This document shows positions 8,719-18,036 of a stretch of DNA of 64,000 nt, piece by piece. This DNA is from a virus: positions 1-64,000 of the IMG/VR virus record IMGVR_UViG_3300010399_000008. The stretch is one strand, 5' to 3'. The position numbers and the translations under genes were made by a program. Positions within the stretch are counted from its first letter, which is position 1, and each line of letters begins with the position of its first letter. The notes under the pieces were generated by a model that worked only from the letters and a program-made list of their open reading frames with translations, did no database searches and was not told where the DNA came from.

Positions 8719-8741
8719 ACCAGACGAAAGGAAAGTGGGGA

Positions 8742-9218
8742 ATGCTCAGCAAAGAACAACTCAGAAACAAGTGTGTCAACACAACGCGGCGTTACGACGT
8801 CGTGACGTTTGCGGATGGGAACAAGGCGCGAATTCAATCTCTGACTCGCAGCGAACAGCGGAAATGGCGCAAGGCGACTAAGAGGAAGGACGGCACCGAG
8901 GATCCAGAAAAGATTGAGTACAGCAACGACGTCCTGTGCGCCATGGTTCTCGTGGATGATGCCGGAGAAACCGTCTTCACCGTCGACGAAGCACTCCGAG
9001 GAATGTTCGATTTGTGGGACACGCAAGACTCAACAATCCTCGTTGACGGCGCAGTCAGGCATTGCGGACTGGTTATCGCCGATACGACGAAAGAAATTGA
9101 GGCCCGAATAAAAAACTCCGAAGGGATTCCTGGGAACGGTTCATCGTCAGCGAATGCCGACGACTCGGGATCACCGAATGGGAGTACTACGAACGATTCG
9201 ACGACGACCACCAGTTGA
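8742..9218 (+). CDS. Tail assembly chaperone, short (gpG-like) form
   Basis: 158 residues. Starts VVTFADGNKARIQSLTRSEQ, then a small mostly helical protein with a tail-chaperone-like size and a place between tail tube and tape measure. After codon 125 the 0-frame product ends in a Ser/Thr/Asn-rich tail (GNGSSSANADDSGS..). The ribosome site GTGGGG may be masked by an upstream RNA structure. The gene contains a -1 slippery site at 9110-9116. Confidence 0.82.
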   Translation: MLSKEQLRNKCVNTTRRYDVVTFADGNKARIQSLTRSEQRKWRKATKRKDGTEDPEKIEYSNDVLCAMVLVDDAGETVFTVDEALRGMFDLWDTQDSTILVDGAVRHCGLVIADTTKEIEARIKNSEGIPGNGSSSANADDSGSPNGSTTNDSTTTTS

Positions 9219-9322
9219 ACTTTTACGCATCCGACGAGTTGGACCGACGGGAGGCGCGGGAAAGCATGATCCCACGCGCTCAGACATGGGAAGAGATGAA
9301 GCAGAACCTGGGAGGGTTTTGA
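8742..9322 (+). CDS. Tail assembly chaperone, -1 frameshifted (gpGT-like) form
   Basis: The heptamer A_AAA_AAC lies at 9110-9116 in the right register of the short chaperone (codons ATA AAA AAC). A -1 slip continues reading from base 9116 to a TGA at 9320-9322, adding 68 residues (LRRDSWERFIVSECRRLGIT... ending WEEMKQNLGGF) of protein-like sequence with a conserved-looking WERFIVSE start. This is the classical lambda G/GT arrangement. The extended form, about 193 residues, would bind tape measure during tail assembly. Confidence 0.87.
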
Positions 9323-9324
9323 GC

Positions 9325-9636
9325 ATGAGCCAACAAGAACAACCGGAAATCACGGACGTTACGACAACGATGACGGAAAATAGGCGCCGCCATCGACCTG
9401 AAAAGATCGAGATTCGCACAACGGACATTGCGCCCGAGGCGGTAACGCTCAAGTGCGGCGATCTGGAAATTAAGCCAGTGCCGCATACGGACGGTTCCAA
9501 AGGTCCGCCGCGCTACGAAGTCTCAATCGGCGGAAAACTTGTCGCAGCCAAAGAAGTATCTCTGCACATCGGCATTGATTGTCTTGCGGAAGCTCGCATG
9601 GTTTGGCTGCCTGATTTGTCCGAGTGGAAAGGATAG
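9325..9636 (+). CDS. Small unknown tail-region protein
   Basis: 103 residues; ATG two bases after the frameshift product stop, GGAGGG upstream. The N-terminal 40 residues are polar and basic, followed by a compact part (VTLKCGDLEIKPVPHT, GKLVAAKEVSLHIGIDC). No family recognised. Location between chaperone and tape measure suggests a tail role. Confidence 0.72.
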   Translation: MSQQEQPEITDVTTTMTENRRRHRPEKIEIRTTDIAPEAVTLKCGDLEIKPVPHTDGSKGPPRYEVSIGGKLVAAKEVSLHIGIDCLAEARMVWLPDLSEWKG

Positions 9637-9639
9637 TCA

Positions 9640-12600
9640 GTGGCTCTTGGCTCCTCCGTCTACAAGATGGTTTTCGACACGCAGGGGATTACCAACGTCA
9701 CTGCGAGCCGTCGAGAACTTGCGCTGCAAAAGCAGATCTTGGAGGAGACGAAGCCAGCCGTTGAGAAGTACGGCGATTCTCTGGACGTGCTTGGACGGCT
9801 GCTCCGCAAGCAACTGATCGACGTTGAGCAGCACAACGAACTCAATCGACAGCTCAAGGCTGAACTGCCTGAAAATGTCTCCGCTGAAAATGCCATGACT
9901 GCGGCATTGCAGGAAGGCGCCTCAGCACGTCGCAGCATCATGACTGCAACGGAGCAACTTGCAGAGGCGGAAAAGCGATACGCAGCAGCCAAGCGTGGCG
10001 TTGTTCAACTTCAGAACGACGGCATCATCACCGATGAGAAGGCTGGCGAAGCACTGGCCAATTTGCGGGCCAATTCGCCAGCAGCTATCGAGGCAGAAAA
10101 CAAACGAGCCATTGCGGCGCGTGAGGTGTCTGGAATCGTCGAGCGCAATACGACGGCGGAAGAACGCCTTAACGCACAACGAGCGACAGCCAATCGACTC
10201 CGCGGGCAACTTGGGGAAACTAACTACGCGCGAGAGATTCAGCGGATCAACAGTCTGCTGCCAGAAAATATTGCTCTGGAACAACGCAAGAATGCGGAGA
10301 TTGCACGGGGCAAAGCGCTGAACGAACAATACATGCCGGTATGGCAACGCACAGGTCAGCAAATTACTGAATTGCGCGCGCAACACTTGGCTGGTCGAGT
10401 AGGAATCGACTCCTACCGCAACGGCATGATTCAGCTTACTGCTACACAACTCACAGGAATTCCTGTAGTTGGACGGTATGCGTCAATGCTCGCATCAATT
10501 GGACCTGCTGGAGTAGCCGCAACCGCTGGCTTAGCGATCGCTGGCTTAGCTGTTCGAAACGTCCATGACCAAATGCAAAAGATCGACGAACTGCTGAACA
10601 CAGCTGAAAACGTCGGGATTGCCGCGGATCAGTTTCAGCGGATGTCGGCCGCAGCGCATCTTGCCGATATCGATGCCAGAGCATTTTCCAGCGGCATCGA
10701 AACGATGATGGTCAGCATCAGCAAGGCGGCGATGGACCCAGAAGGGAAGATTGGCAAGGTATTCAAACTGGCTGAGTTGGACTCCAAGGCACTCAAAGCG
10801 ATGCGACCCGAGGAGGCTTTTCAAAAAGTCACAGTTGCACTGCAAGGCATGGCGAACGCCGACGACCGCCTTCGGGCAGCCAAGGGAATCTTTGTCAATC
10901 CGGACTTCCTGCGGATCAGTGCGTCTGACTTCGAGCTGGCAAATAAGAACATTCAGGCGATGGGCGGTGCAATCGACGACGTGAAGGCCGAGAAATTCAA
11001 AGAGATGGACAAGTCGATCGATAGCATGAATCAGAACATCGATCTGTTCTGGAAAAATCTCACCTTTGAGGTTTCTCCAGGACTGGAGACTGCTGCGAAG
11101 TCTGCCACGAAGTTGCTTCAGGCTCTTGATGTTAAAAGCTTCAATCCATTTAGCTTCGAGAATTTATTGTTGCCAGGTAATCCGTTATTCGTTGCGATCG
11201 ATGCAGCAAAGAAGGCTATGGTCGGACCGCCACCCGTGAAGCCGATGGCCAATGTAACGAAAGATCGCACGGCCGCAGATGAAGATGCAGAGTCGGCCAT
11301 TACTAAGCAGATGAAGACCCTCACAGACTCGATTGAAGATCAGTCGCAGAAACTTCGTCTTTCAGCGCATGCCTATGAAGAATGGAAGCTCGCACAAGCT
11401 GGTATCCCAGAAAAGCTAAGGGAAGAGGCATTAGCTCACTTCGACGCTGGAGAGACCGCAAAGCTCGCGAATGCGGCAATACTCGCCGACCAAAAACGGC
11501 AAGAGAGCGTTCGGGACACGATTGCTGCACTAGAGGACGAGACGGCGAAACTTCGCATGTCGGAACGCGCCTATCGTGACCTGCAGGTTGCCAGAAGAGT
11601 CGGTGCGGCTGGTGGTGAACCAGCGGACATCGAGACAGCAGTCAATACCGACCGAGCAACCGAGCAATTGGAAAAACAACTCGCTGTCGCTAAGAAACGC
11701 GCTGATTCTGTCAGCGGCATCATGGACGGTCTTCGAGAAGAAACATCAGCCTTGCACGCGAGCGCTGCCGCTTATGCTCTACATCGCAATGCTCTTATTT
11801 CCGGCTTGTCGGATGAAACCACAATGGCGGGTCTCGCCGCACGAGCACATCGCGACAGACAGTTGGCGTTGGCAGGTGGGACAATGCTAGAGCGAGTCGC
11901 TGCCGCTGCACTGGACGCCAAGAACGCAAAGATGGCTAAGGAGATCGACTCCGAAAAACTCGCTATCGACACGATCAAGACTCTCGAAAAGGAAACTCGT
12001 CAGTTCGCCATGACGGCGCGCGAGCGCACGATGGATGACTTGTCGACTGCCGGGATTAAGAACACGGAAGAACTCAAACACATCGATTTGCTGCTCAAGG
12101 AAAAGGAAGTTCGAGAATCCATTCTGCAATTACAGCATTCGTCTGCATTCGCAATTAAGGCTAACAGTCGAGAAGCGGCTGAGATGCTTGCACGAGCGGA
12201 GTTTGTGGGCAGTGTGATGTCACGACCATCAAGAGTCGGCGAGCCTGCTGCTACGAGCACGACGCCAGCTGTTGTGTCGAGAAGTACAGTCATCGCACCA
12301 CCTCCACCAGTCGTCGCGCCAACAACGGACACCTGGAGTGCAGGAGAAAAATGGAAGCCGACTGATTTTCGCGAGAGATTCGACTCGGAGTTGCAGGAAT
12401 CGCGAGCGGCTAAAGCAGTCCAAGCTTTTGAGCGTCGGCTAGAAATCGCTGCCGATCTAACCGCCAGGAGGGCTATGGATGTCGAAAATGCCACGTCAAT
12501 ACGAGCGGACATTGCCCGCAGTCCGTCACGGTCGGATCGCTCGGAATCGGCGGCATCGAAACCACCGGTTGTTAATACAGCCAAGATGGAATCGCTGCTC

Positions 12601-12681
12601 CAAAGCGCCCTCAGCGCGTTGATGCAGATCGGCAGAAATACAGTGCAGCAGCCGATGAAGATCGAAGAGGTGACGCTGTGA
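9640..12681 (+). CDS. Tape measure protein
   Basis: 1013 residues, GTG start. Long helical, Ala/Glu/Lys/Gln-rich protein with a hydrophobic segment near residues 285-305 (ASIGPAGVAATAGLAIAGLA), the expected membrane-active stretch. Coiled-coil blocks repeat (ALEDETAKLRMSERAYRDL and GLREETSALHASAAAYAL are related units about 90 residues apart, with a third at SIEDQSQKLRLSAHAYEEW). It sets tail length and helps DNA entry. At roughly 1.5 angstrom per residue the tail would be about 150 nm. Confidence 0.92.
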   Translation: MALGSSVYKMVFDTQGITNVTASRRELALQKQILEETKPAVEKYGDSLDVLGRLLRKQLIDVEQHNELNRQLKAELPENVSAENAMTAALQEGASARRSIMTATEQLAEAEKRYAAAKRGVVQLQNDGIITDEKAGEALANLRANSPAAIEAENKRAIAAREVSGIVERNTTAEERLNAQRATANRLRGQLGETNYAREIQRINSLLPENIALEQRKNAEIARGKALNEQYMPVWQRTGQQITELRAQHLAGRVGIDSYRNGMIQLTATQLTGIPVVGRYASMLASIGPAGVAATAGLAIAGLAVRNVHDQMQKIDELLNTAENVGIAADQFQRMSAAAHLADIDARAFSSGIETMMVSISKAAMDPEGKIGKVFKLAELDSKALKAMRPEEAFQKVTVALQGMANADDRLRAAKGIFVNPDFLRISASDFELANKNIQAMGGAIDDVKAEKFKEMDKSIDSMNQNIDLFWKNLTFEVSPGLETAAKSATKLLQALDVKSFNPFSFENLLLPGNPLFVAIDAAKKAMVGPPPVKPMANVTKDRTAADEDAESAITKQMKTLTDSIEDQSQKLRLSAHAYEEWKLAQAGIPEKLREEALAHFDAGETAKLANAAILADQKRQESVRDTIAALEDETAKLRMSERAYRDLQVARRVGAAGGEPADIETAVNTDRATEQLEKQLAVAKKRADSVSGIMDGLREETSALHASAAAYALHRNALISGLSDETTMAGLAARAHRDRQLALAGGTMLERVAAAALDAKNAKMAKEIDSEKLAIDTIKTLEKETRQFAMTARERTMDDLSTAGIKNTEELKHIDLLLKEKEVRESILQLQHSSAFAIKANSREAAEMLARAEFVGSVMSRPSRVGEPAATSTTPAVVSRSTVIAPPPPVVAPTTDTWSAGEKWKPTDFRERFDSELQESRAAKAVQAFERRLEIAADLTARRAMDVENATSIRADIARSPSRSDRSESAASKPPVVNTAKMESLLQSALSALMQIGRNTVQQPMKIEEVTL

Positions 12682-13622
12682 CCATTCTTGGCGCCGCCGA
12701 TCCACTGGGTGTAAAGGAGTCGTTCGATTCCGAGGGCCATATCACCTACACGTCGCGTTATCGTGTCCGCAGTAATGACCCGATGGAAAACCCAATTCTA
12801 GTGCGCAATGCCAGTGGCATTCCTGGATACGGGAGCGGTTTCAACTGGAACGGCGTAACTAATCAGAATGCCACATGCCAAACGTGTGAGACTGACAGGG
12901 AGTTTCAAGACGACAGTACGCGACTCCACTGGATTGTCACGACGACTCACTCGACCAAGCCGAATGCACGGCAGCAAACTGCAGGCGGCGGAGGTGGTGG
13001 CGGACTTCAAACGACACCCGTTGCAGATCGCTGGAGAGCAAGTGGAAGCTTTTCACAGGGGACTCGCATTACTTCGCTTGATAGGTTTGGATTGCCGATC
13101 ATGACGACGGCGAAGGAAACAAAGCGATTTGAAACTCTAGATTTTCATGACACCCTGACTCTCGACGGTGCATCGCTAACGATGAGCTTGCCTATTCGCG
13201 CACAGGCAGTCGGCCACTGCAACTCGGAAACGATATGGGGACTTACTGAACGAAAGGTTTTGCTCGGACAGTGGCAGTGGCAACTCGTATGGCAGGGAAA
13301 CGTTTCTTACTTCACACACCGATTGGAATTTTTGATTAAGTACGACAAATGGAATGAGTTTTGGGTCAACGAAGGCAAGTACTCGCTGGAATTCACACCA
13401 ACTGGTCAGCGAGAAAAGCGATTGATCCCATCTCCAAATGACTTAGGAACGATGACTAGGTTACTCGACAACTCCGGTCAGGTCATTTCAGAAACGGCGC
13501 TGCTTAATCCAAGTGTGCCACCGATCAAAATCAACGAAAATGAAATTATCGACGAGTTCGATTTTACGACACTTAGCGGATTGATCGGCATGCCAAACCC
13601 GCTGCCAGGGAATTTTGTTTGA
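12678..13622 (+). CDS. Distal tail protein with duplicated N-terminal domain
   Basis: 314 residues, GTG start overlapping the tape measure stop. Residues 1-95 match the small protein at 35-358 (DSEG..TY, RNASGIPGYGS, TTTHST). A Gly-rich linker (near residue 105) leads to a second beta-rich domain with aromatic strands (LLGQWQWQLVWQGNVSYFTH). Position directly after the tape measure suggests a distal tail/baseplate component. Not matched to a named family. Confidence 0.78.
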   Translation: MTILGAADPLGVKESFDSEGHITYTSRYRVRSNDPMENPILVRNASGIPGYGSGFNWNGVTNQNATCQTCETDREFQDDSTRLHWIVTTTHSTKPNARQQTAGGGGGGGLQTTPVADRWRASGSFSQGTRITSLDRFGLPIMTTAKETKRFETLDFHDTLTLDGASLTMSLPIRAQAVGHCNSETIWGLTERKVLLGQWQWQLVWQGNVSYFTHRLEFLIKYDKWNEFWVNEGKYSLEFTPTGQREKRLIPSPNDLGTMTRLLDNSGQVISETALLNPSVPPIKINENEIIDEFDFTTLSGLIGMPNPLPGNFV

Positions 13623-13632
13623 GGACGCAGTA

Positions 13633-14040
13633 ATGGCTAATGAGATTCAAACACAGATCATTACGACTCTTACCAATCCCACGTCGAGCACGACCGCTGC
13701 ACTATTGCGAGCCGTATTTGATCACGGTGCGTTTATTCTAGCCCAGACAAATGCTGCGGCGTTTTGCGACACAGTTACCGTCGGATTCGCGGCGGATCAA
13801 GTTATTTCAATTCCCGCAAGTTCGAAGTTCACGGCCGCAACTCAAGGATTGTTTTGCGCTATCAACCGCGACCCCACGAATTACGTCGACCTTGGTCCAA
13901 ACAATGGCGGAACGGTGCTTCCATTGGTGCGATTGTATCCGAGGACACCAATTCAATTTCCAGTTGTTCCAAGCGTCGTAATGCGATGGCAGGCCAGCAT
14001 AGCTGCTTGCGATGTTCAGTTCGTTTGGCTGGCCAAGTAA
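13633..14040 (+). CDS. Minor tail protein (unknown family)
   Basis: 135 residues; ATG at 13633 preferred over an upstream TTG because GAGGAC lies 12 bases before it. Beta-rich (FCDTVTVGFAADQVISIPAS, PIQFPVVPSVVMRWQASI). One-base overlap with the next gene. Tail tip role inferred from position only. Confidence 0.75.
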   Translation: MANEIQTQIITTLTNPTSSTTAALLRAVFDHGAFILAQTNAAAFCDTVTVGFAADQVISIPASSKFTAATQGLFCAINRDPTNYVDLGPNNGGTVLPLVRLYPRTPIQFPVVPSVVMRWQASIAACDVQFVWLAK

Positions 14041-14651
14041 TGATCACGCTCCGCCAATTCTCCGAAAAGACGACCAAAGACCTTCGGCGGCTCGTCGAAC
14101 GCGATCGTCAAGAGAAGACATTCACTACAGGAGCACTAGAAGACGAATCTTCGAGTGGTGTATGTGGTGAGCGATTTGCGCGAACGACAACCAGAACCGA
14201 GAATCCAGTTTATCCATCAACGCCAGCCACCAAATTCGTCGTGGAGTTCGGTGAGTACAAATTCGATAACACGACAACCGGCAATGAACTCGCCGTCTTT
14301 ACGGCTTACACCCCGAAGACGACCCGGATTGCTTACTCACGTTTTGGCTGGTTGCCACAAAACACACTCGTCAGGATGAATCTCCACCACGGACGCTGGT
14401 TCATCAAGTCCGACTACACCCTGGTTCGCCATCTGGCGAAGACAACCTCGTTAATAGCATCTAAGGGAAGCGGCCCGGTCAATATTTGGATCAATGACCT
14501 CGTGAGTTCTCCGGTGTGGCAGGTCACAGCCTGGAACACTTGGATGAACGGTACTTCAACGATTGGCAGTGGCAAGGAAGTGATTATTGAGTGGTTCCAG
14601 CATCTCAACAACGGTGCTGGAAGGTGGCTCATTACCGAGGTTCAGTGCTAA
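14040..14651 (+). CDS. Minor tail protein (unknown family)
   Basis: 203 residues; ATG overlaps the previous stop. N-terminal helix (LRQFSEKTTKDLRRLVERDR), then beta-rich sequence with many Trp (NIWINDLVSSPVWQVTAWNTWM). Part of the tail-tip series. No known family. Confidence 0.75.
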   Translation: MITLRQFSEKTTKDLRRLVERDRQEKTFTTGALEDESSSGVCGERFARTTTRTENPVYPSTPATKFVVEFGEYKFDNTTTGNELAVFTAYTPKTTRIAYSRFGWLPQNTLVRMNLHHGRWFIKSDYTLVRHLAKTTSLIASKGSGPVNIWINDLVSSPVWQVTAWNTWMNGTSTIGSGKEVIIEWFQHLNNGAGRWLITEVQC

Positions 14652-15719
14652 ATGCCGCGGTACTCTCCAGGTTGCATTTGCTGCATCTGCATAATTGCCG
14701 ACACCGATGACGCGGCTACCGCATGCACGGGAATCTGGACAGGCACGACCACCAGAACCCCAGACGGTGACGATTCGCTGTTGATGTACGACATCACGGT
14801 TCTCAGTGGATCGACTTGGTACGTCAAGGCTACAGTCCAATTCGATCCGGCTGCGAGTGGAAGTCCAGAAGCAGTCGGCAGAATCGTTGGCGGTGCGACG
14901 GACTGTGACAATTATTACAGCTTTGAATACAACCCGTTTCGCGGTGCGACGGGTTTAAGCGGCGATCGGAGATTGATAAAGGTTGTCGGAGGTGTCGCAA
15001 CAGTTCTTGCCAGATATCCCCACGCAACCACCACCTACGCTAGTGTTTCCGATACTTCAATCCTGAATCTTTGCTGGGACGGGACTACGCTGACAGGCTG
15101 GACTGGATCAGGTGCTCCGTCCGGAGTAATCGCATCCCGAGACGTATCAATCTCCGATGCACAAGCTGGACTGATGGTGACGACCTACGTCGACATGGAC
15201 GCCGTGAATTTCACCAGCTTCAGTTTGGAGCGATCCGGTGGTTTATGCCAAGCGTGTCCTGAGCACTGCTGCATGGGACCGGTTCCAACAAGTCTCACCC
15301 TTGAAATAGCAAACATCGATTCTGAGAGTAAGGCATACAGTGGAGGCATTTGCCATTTGGATTGTAATGGACTCAACGGCACTTTCGTGCTACCGAGAAA
15401 GGGAGCGAACGGTTCAGATGCAACCGCTGGTGATGCGGTTTGTTCGTGGAAGCTCGATGTACCGCTCGTCGGCACCCCGGATCCACCATGCACGCCTGCC
15501 ACTGCAACCGCCAATTTCGTCATTGGCACTTCAACTGTTGCCGGCGTTACTACAATCACCGTCACAATTTCTCACGGAGGAATCGGAACCTTAGCCATAC
15601 TTCAAGCCACGACGACTCTCCCATGCTCTGACTGGACGAATTGGATTGATCTGACAGCCGGTGGCTTTGCCTGTAGCCTTGCCGGAACCAACACTGTCTT
15701 TCGGATCAAAAAAACATAA
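14652..15719 (+). CDS. Cysteine-rich tail tip / receptor-binding candidate
   Basis: 355 residues, ATG directly after the previous stop. Starts with a Cys cluster (CICCICII) and has another in the middle (CQACPEHCC). The first 190 residues resemble a LamG/concanavalin-like sandwich (WYVKATVQFDP, YYSFEYNP, DAVNFTSFSLER). The C-terminal half is Thr-rich beta sequence. As the largest protein at the end of the tail operon it is a candidate host-recognition protein. Inference. Confidence 0.78.
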   Translation: MPRYSPGCICCICIIADTDDAATACTGIWTGTTTRTPDGDDSLLMYDITVLSGSTWYVKATVQFDPAASGSPEAVGRIVGGATDCDNYYSFEYNPFRGATGLSGDRRLIKVVGGVATVLARYPHATTTYASVSDTSILNLCWDGTTLTGWTGSGAPSGVIASRDVSISDAQAGLMVTTYVDMDAVNFTSFSLERSGGLCQACPEHCCMGPVPTSLTLEIANIDSESKAYSGGICHLDCNGLNGTFVLPRKGANGSDATAGDAVCSWKLDVPLVGTPDPPCTPATATANFVIGTSTVAGVTTITVTISHGGIGTLAILQATTTLPCSDWTNWIDLTAGGFACSLAGTNTVFRIKKT

Positions 15720-16213
15720 TGCAAACCTTCACCTGTCCATCCTGCGGACTGACTCACCAAAGCGAGCGAATCGTTTTGCCGTTCTATCACGAATGCGCAG
15801 GCGCGTTGCGAGTTGACTCTGACGCTTCACTCGTCACCGGAGAAGGCGAACCGGTAATGCCGTCTCCAGCCGTGCTCATTCCGCCAGTGCTGGAGGCTCT
15901 ACCTCATGGACCGGGGACAGAGCTTGCCAAGATCCTGAGAGAGCTTGGATTGCCTGAAAGCCAATGTCTGGGATGCCTCGGGCGGATTGTGCAAATGAAT
16001 GAATGGGGAGTCGAAGGATGCCGCGAACATCGGGATGAGATTGTCGGATGGCTGCAAGAGGGATTCGCCAACACCGATTGGAAGACACGTGTCACTGCAG
16101 CAGCCAAGGCATTCCAGACTGGACTGGCGTTTGAGGTCAACTGGCTGGATCCGTTCTCTGACTTCGTGGATGAGGCGATACGGAGAGCAGATGCTAGTTT
16201 TTCTTCACATTAG
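15719..16213 (+). CDS. Zinc-ribbon protein at end of tail operon
   Basis: 164 residues. N-terminal CPSCGLTH with a later HECAG gives a possible zinc ribbon; a second Cys group (QCLGCLGRI...GCREH) follows. C-terminal helix (TRVTAAAKAFQTGLAF). One-base overlap with the preceding gene. Its 3' end overlaps the convergent minus-strand gene by 20 bases. Function unknown. Confidence 0.75.
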   Translation: MQTFTCPSCGLTHQSERIVLPFYHECAGALRVDSDASLVTGEGEPVMPSPAVLIPPVLEALPHGPGTELAKILRELGLPESQCLGCLGRIVQMNEWGVEGCREHRDEIVGWLQEGFANTDWKTRVTAAAKAFQTGLAFEVNWLDPFSDFVDEAIRRADASFSSH

Positions 16214-16904
16214 TAGCTGGCTTCCAATCCTTGAACCGCTGTATTTCGGCATCGGTCAACGGACGAGCAACCAGAAGCGTCTTGGTGCTTCCAGCTGCGG
16301 TGTCGTACTGCTTGTTTCTGGTGAATACGATCGGTTGCTTAAATTCAATTGTGGCACCGTCAGACCACGAAGTGGTATCGTGTTCGAGCCAGAATTCATG
16401 GGTAGCGGCAGCTTTCGGTTGCGATAGACCACCAGTCGGCGATACGACAGCCGATTCTCCGCGTGACATCGAAACGATCGCGTTTTTGTTATCGATAACT
16501 TGGACAATCGAAAGTGATCCTCTCCAGACTATTCCAGCACTAGCAACCCTTGGCGAGTCAATGTCTGGTAGATGATTCTCGCCAGCGCGTTTTACAAAGC
16601 CCTCCATTTTATTCAGGAATTCTTCTGCTCGTTTTATTTCTTGTTGTTTGGCTTCCCTGCTTGGAATCTCTGTGGTTCGATTCCACGGTAGCTTTCCTTG
16701 GTATGCAGTTCGGATCGTACTTTTTCCAGGAACAATCTTCGCTGTTTTAATGGACTGCAGTTGCAACTTCGCGATTGTGGCATTGGCTTCGAGATCCGCT
16801 TTTGTTGGCAATTCCGAGTAAGCCTGCTCAGCAACCTTGTCCACCCATTTCAAGTCAGGCTCGTCCGCGCCAATCGCCGCAGTCAGAACCAAAGCCAGTA
16901 ACAT
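16194..16904 (-). CDS. Secreted protein beside the integrase (possible lysogenic conversion gene)
   Basis: 236 residues with an N-terminal signal peptide (MLLALVLTAAIGADEPDL). The body is Lys/Glu-rich, with helical segments (REAKQQEIKRAEEFLNKMEGF) and a beta-rich second half (AGIVWRGSLSIVQVIDNKNA, THEFWLEHD). No family recognised. It is convergent with the tail operon and lies next to the integrase on the same strand, a usual position for cargo expressed in the lysogen. That role is inference. Confidence 0.72.
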   Translation of the reverse strand: MLLALVLTAAIGADEPDLKWVDKVAEQAYSELPTKADLEANATIAKLQLQSIKTAKIVPGKSTIRTAYQGKLPWNRTTEIPSREAKQQEIKRAEEFLNKMEGFVKRAGENHLPDIDSPRVASAGIVWRGSLSIVQVIDNKNAIVSMSRGESAVVSPTGGLSQPKAAATHEFWLEHDTTSWSDGATIEFKQPIVFTRNKQYDTAAGSTKTLLVARPLTDAEIQRFKDWKPATNVKKN

Positions 16905-17015
16905 CGCCTGCCTCCTCGTGAGTCGAGATCACCCCGCCAACCTACGTGGTTCGCCGGCCGGGCTCAACTCTTGGCGGCTGGAATATGCGTCGTGGCGATG
17001 GCTGGGGGCTTGACT

Positions 17016-17909
17016 TTACGAATCTCGCGGAGTTTCTGGCGAGTCCCACCAGTACCTCGGCGGTTGCGGTGACGGGCCATATGCCTGCGATCGATCAATG
17101 TAGTGTTTCTTCATTTCTGCCGTCTTGTGGCCTAAATACCGCTGCGTGTCCGCTGGCCTGATCGATTCCAGTTGCGTGGCACCCGTTCGTCTAATTTGCT
17201 GGAGTACACCGCGGCGAACTCCTGACGGTCGGAGCATCCAGATTCTCCAGCACTCATAGAAACCTTTCTCTGTTCCCGGCCATTTCAGTGGATTTTGCCC
17301 AGGTAATAGCCGAATAGCATTAAGAGTTTCCTGATTGACCTGCGGTTCATGCGGCCAGCCGGTTTTGTTTTGCCGCAACACAATCACCCCGTTTGATAAA
17401 AAGCTGCTTTGTTCGAGCCGCCACAGATCCCCGCGCCGCAATCCAGATTCATAAGCAGCATCGAGTAACGTCACGAGATACAGTCGCCGCGAAGCGCCAT
17501 TCTTTATGAATCCCGAAGCCGCCATTGCTGCTAGTCTCAGCTTGCGCAACTCGTCCAGGGTCCACGCAACTGGTTGCGGTTCTGGTTTGGGTGCCTTCCG
17601 CAGTCGGCCAGGCCAAGCAACCTCTTTGAACTCTGCTAGGAACCGCCACAAGCAAATCAAATTGCTGCGGAGCCCGCTGCGGGTGCGAGGGGAATAGCGC
17701 TGCTCAAGCCAGGCAATCCACGAACTGACGCGATCTTCTTCCAAGTCGGCTGACGTGGATTGATAACCCAACCACGAATCAAAAATCGTGACCGTGTGCC
17801 GAAGAAAATACGCGGCTTTCACGCATAGACCACGGCGCAGCGCATACCGGTCGCACCAGTCAACAAGAATGACTGGATTCGACATTTCGAAGTTCTGCCC
17901 CTTCGCCAT
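17016..17909 (-). CDS. int: Tyrosine recombinase (phage integrase)
   Basis: 297 residues. N-terminal SAM-like arm/core-binding domain (residues ~10-105), then the catalytic domain: Arg in ESGLRRGDLWRLE, Lys in LRQNKTGWP, Arg in QQIRRTGATQLE, His in LGHKTAEMKKHYID and the final Tyr nucleophile in the same motif. The usual first His of the HxxR box is Gln here (QxxR), which is tolerated in some integrases. It would integrate the phage at a site related to 17991-18036. Reads away from that site. Confidence 0.92.
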   Translation of the reverse strand: MAKGQNFEMSNPVILVDWCDRYALRRGLCVKAAYFLRHTVTIFDSWLGYQSTSADLEEDRVSSWIAWLEQRYSPRTRSGLRSNLICLWRFLAEFKEVAWPGRLRKAPKPEPQPVAWTLDELRKLRLAAMAASGFIKNGASRRLYLVTLLDAAYESGLRRGDLWRLEQSSFLSNGVIVLRQNKTGWPHEPQVNQETLNAIRLLPGQNPLKWPGTEKGFYECWRIWMLRPSGVRRGVLQQIRRTGATQLESIRPADTQRYLGHKTAEMKKHYIDRSQAYGPSPQPPRYWWDSPETPRDS

Positions 17910-17980
17910 TTCAATCGGCGATTCTGGGGCGATTCATTCAAGCCGAATGCCGAATCCGTGGTAACCCACAATCCGTTGAA

Positions 17981-18036
17981 GTCCTTCTAAAGTCCTACGA
18001 GGGGGAGGACGTTCGAGTCCTACCGGGGGAGCTTTT
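17981..18036 (+). other. Putative attP region with tRNA 3'-end-like core and repeats
   Basis: The segment from about 18011 to 18032 (GTTCGAGTCC then TACCGGGGGAG) reads like a tRNA T-loop 3' strand plus acceptor 3' strand, the usual integration target of tyrosine integrases. An imperfect copy (AGTCCTACGAGGGGGAG) lies at 17991-18007, and AGTCCTTCTA precedes it. It lies upstream of the integrase start. A host tRNA ending this way would be needed to confirm it. Confidence 0.4.

Noticed and set aside
12000-12740. A 246-residue - strand open frame inside the tape measure gene
   Set aside because: It is the antisense shadow of the tape measure frame and has no ribosome site or domain.
17991-18036. 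An intact tRNA gene in the phage
   Set aside because: Only the 3' T-arm/acceptor part is present, with poor T-stem pairing on its 5' side; attP is the better reading.
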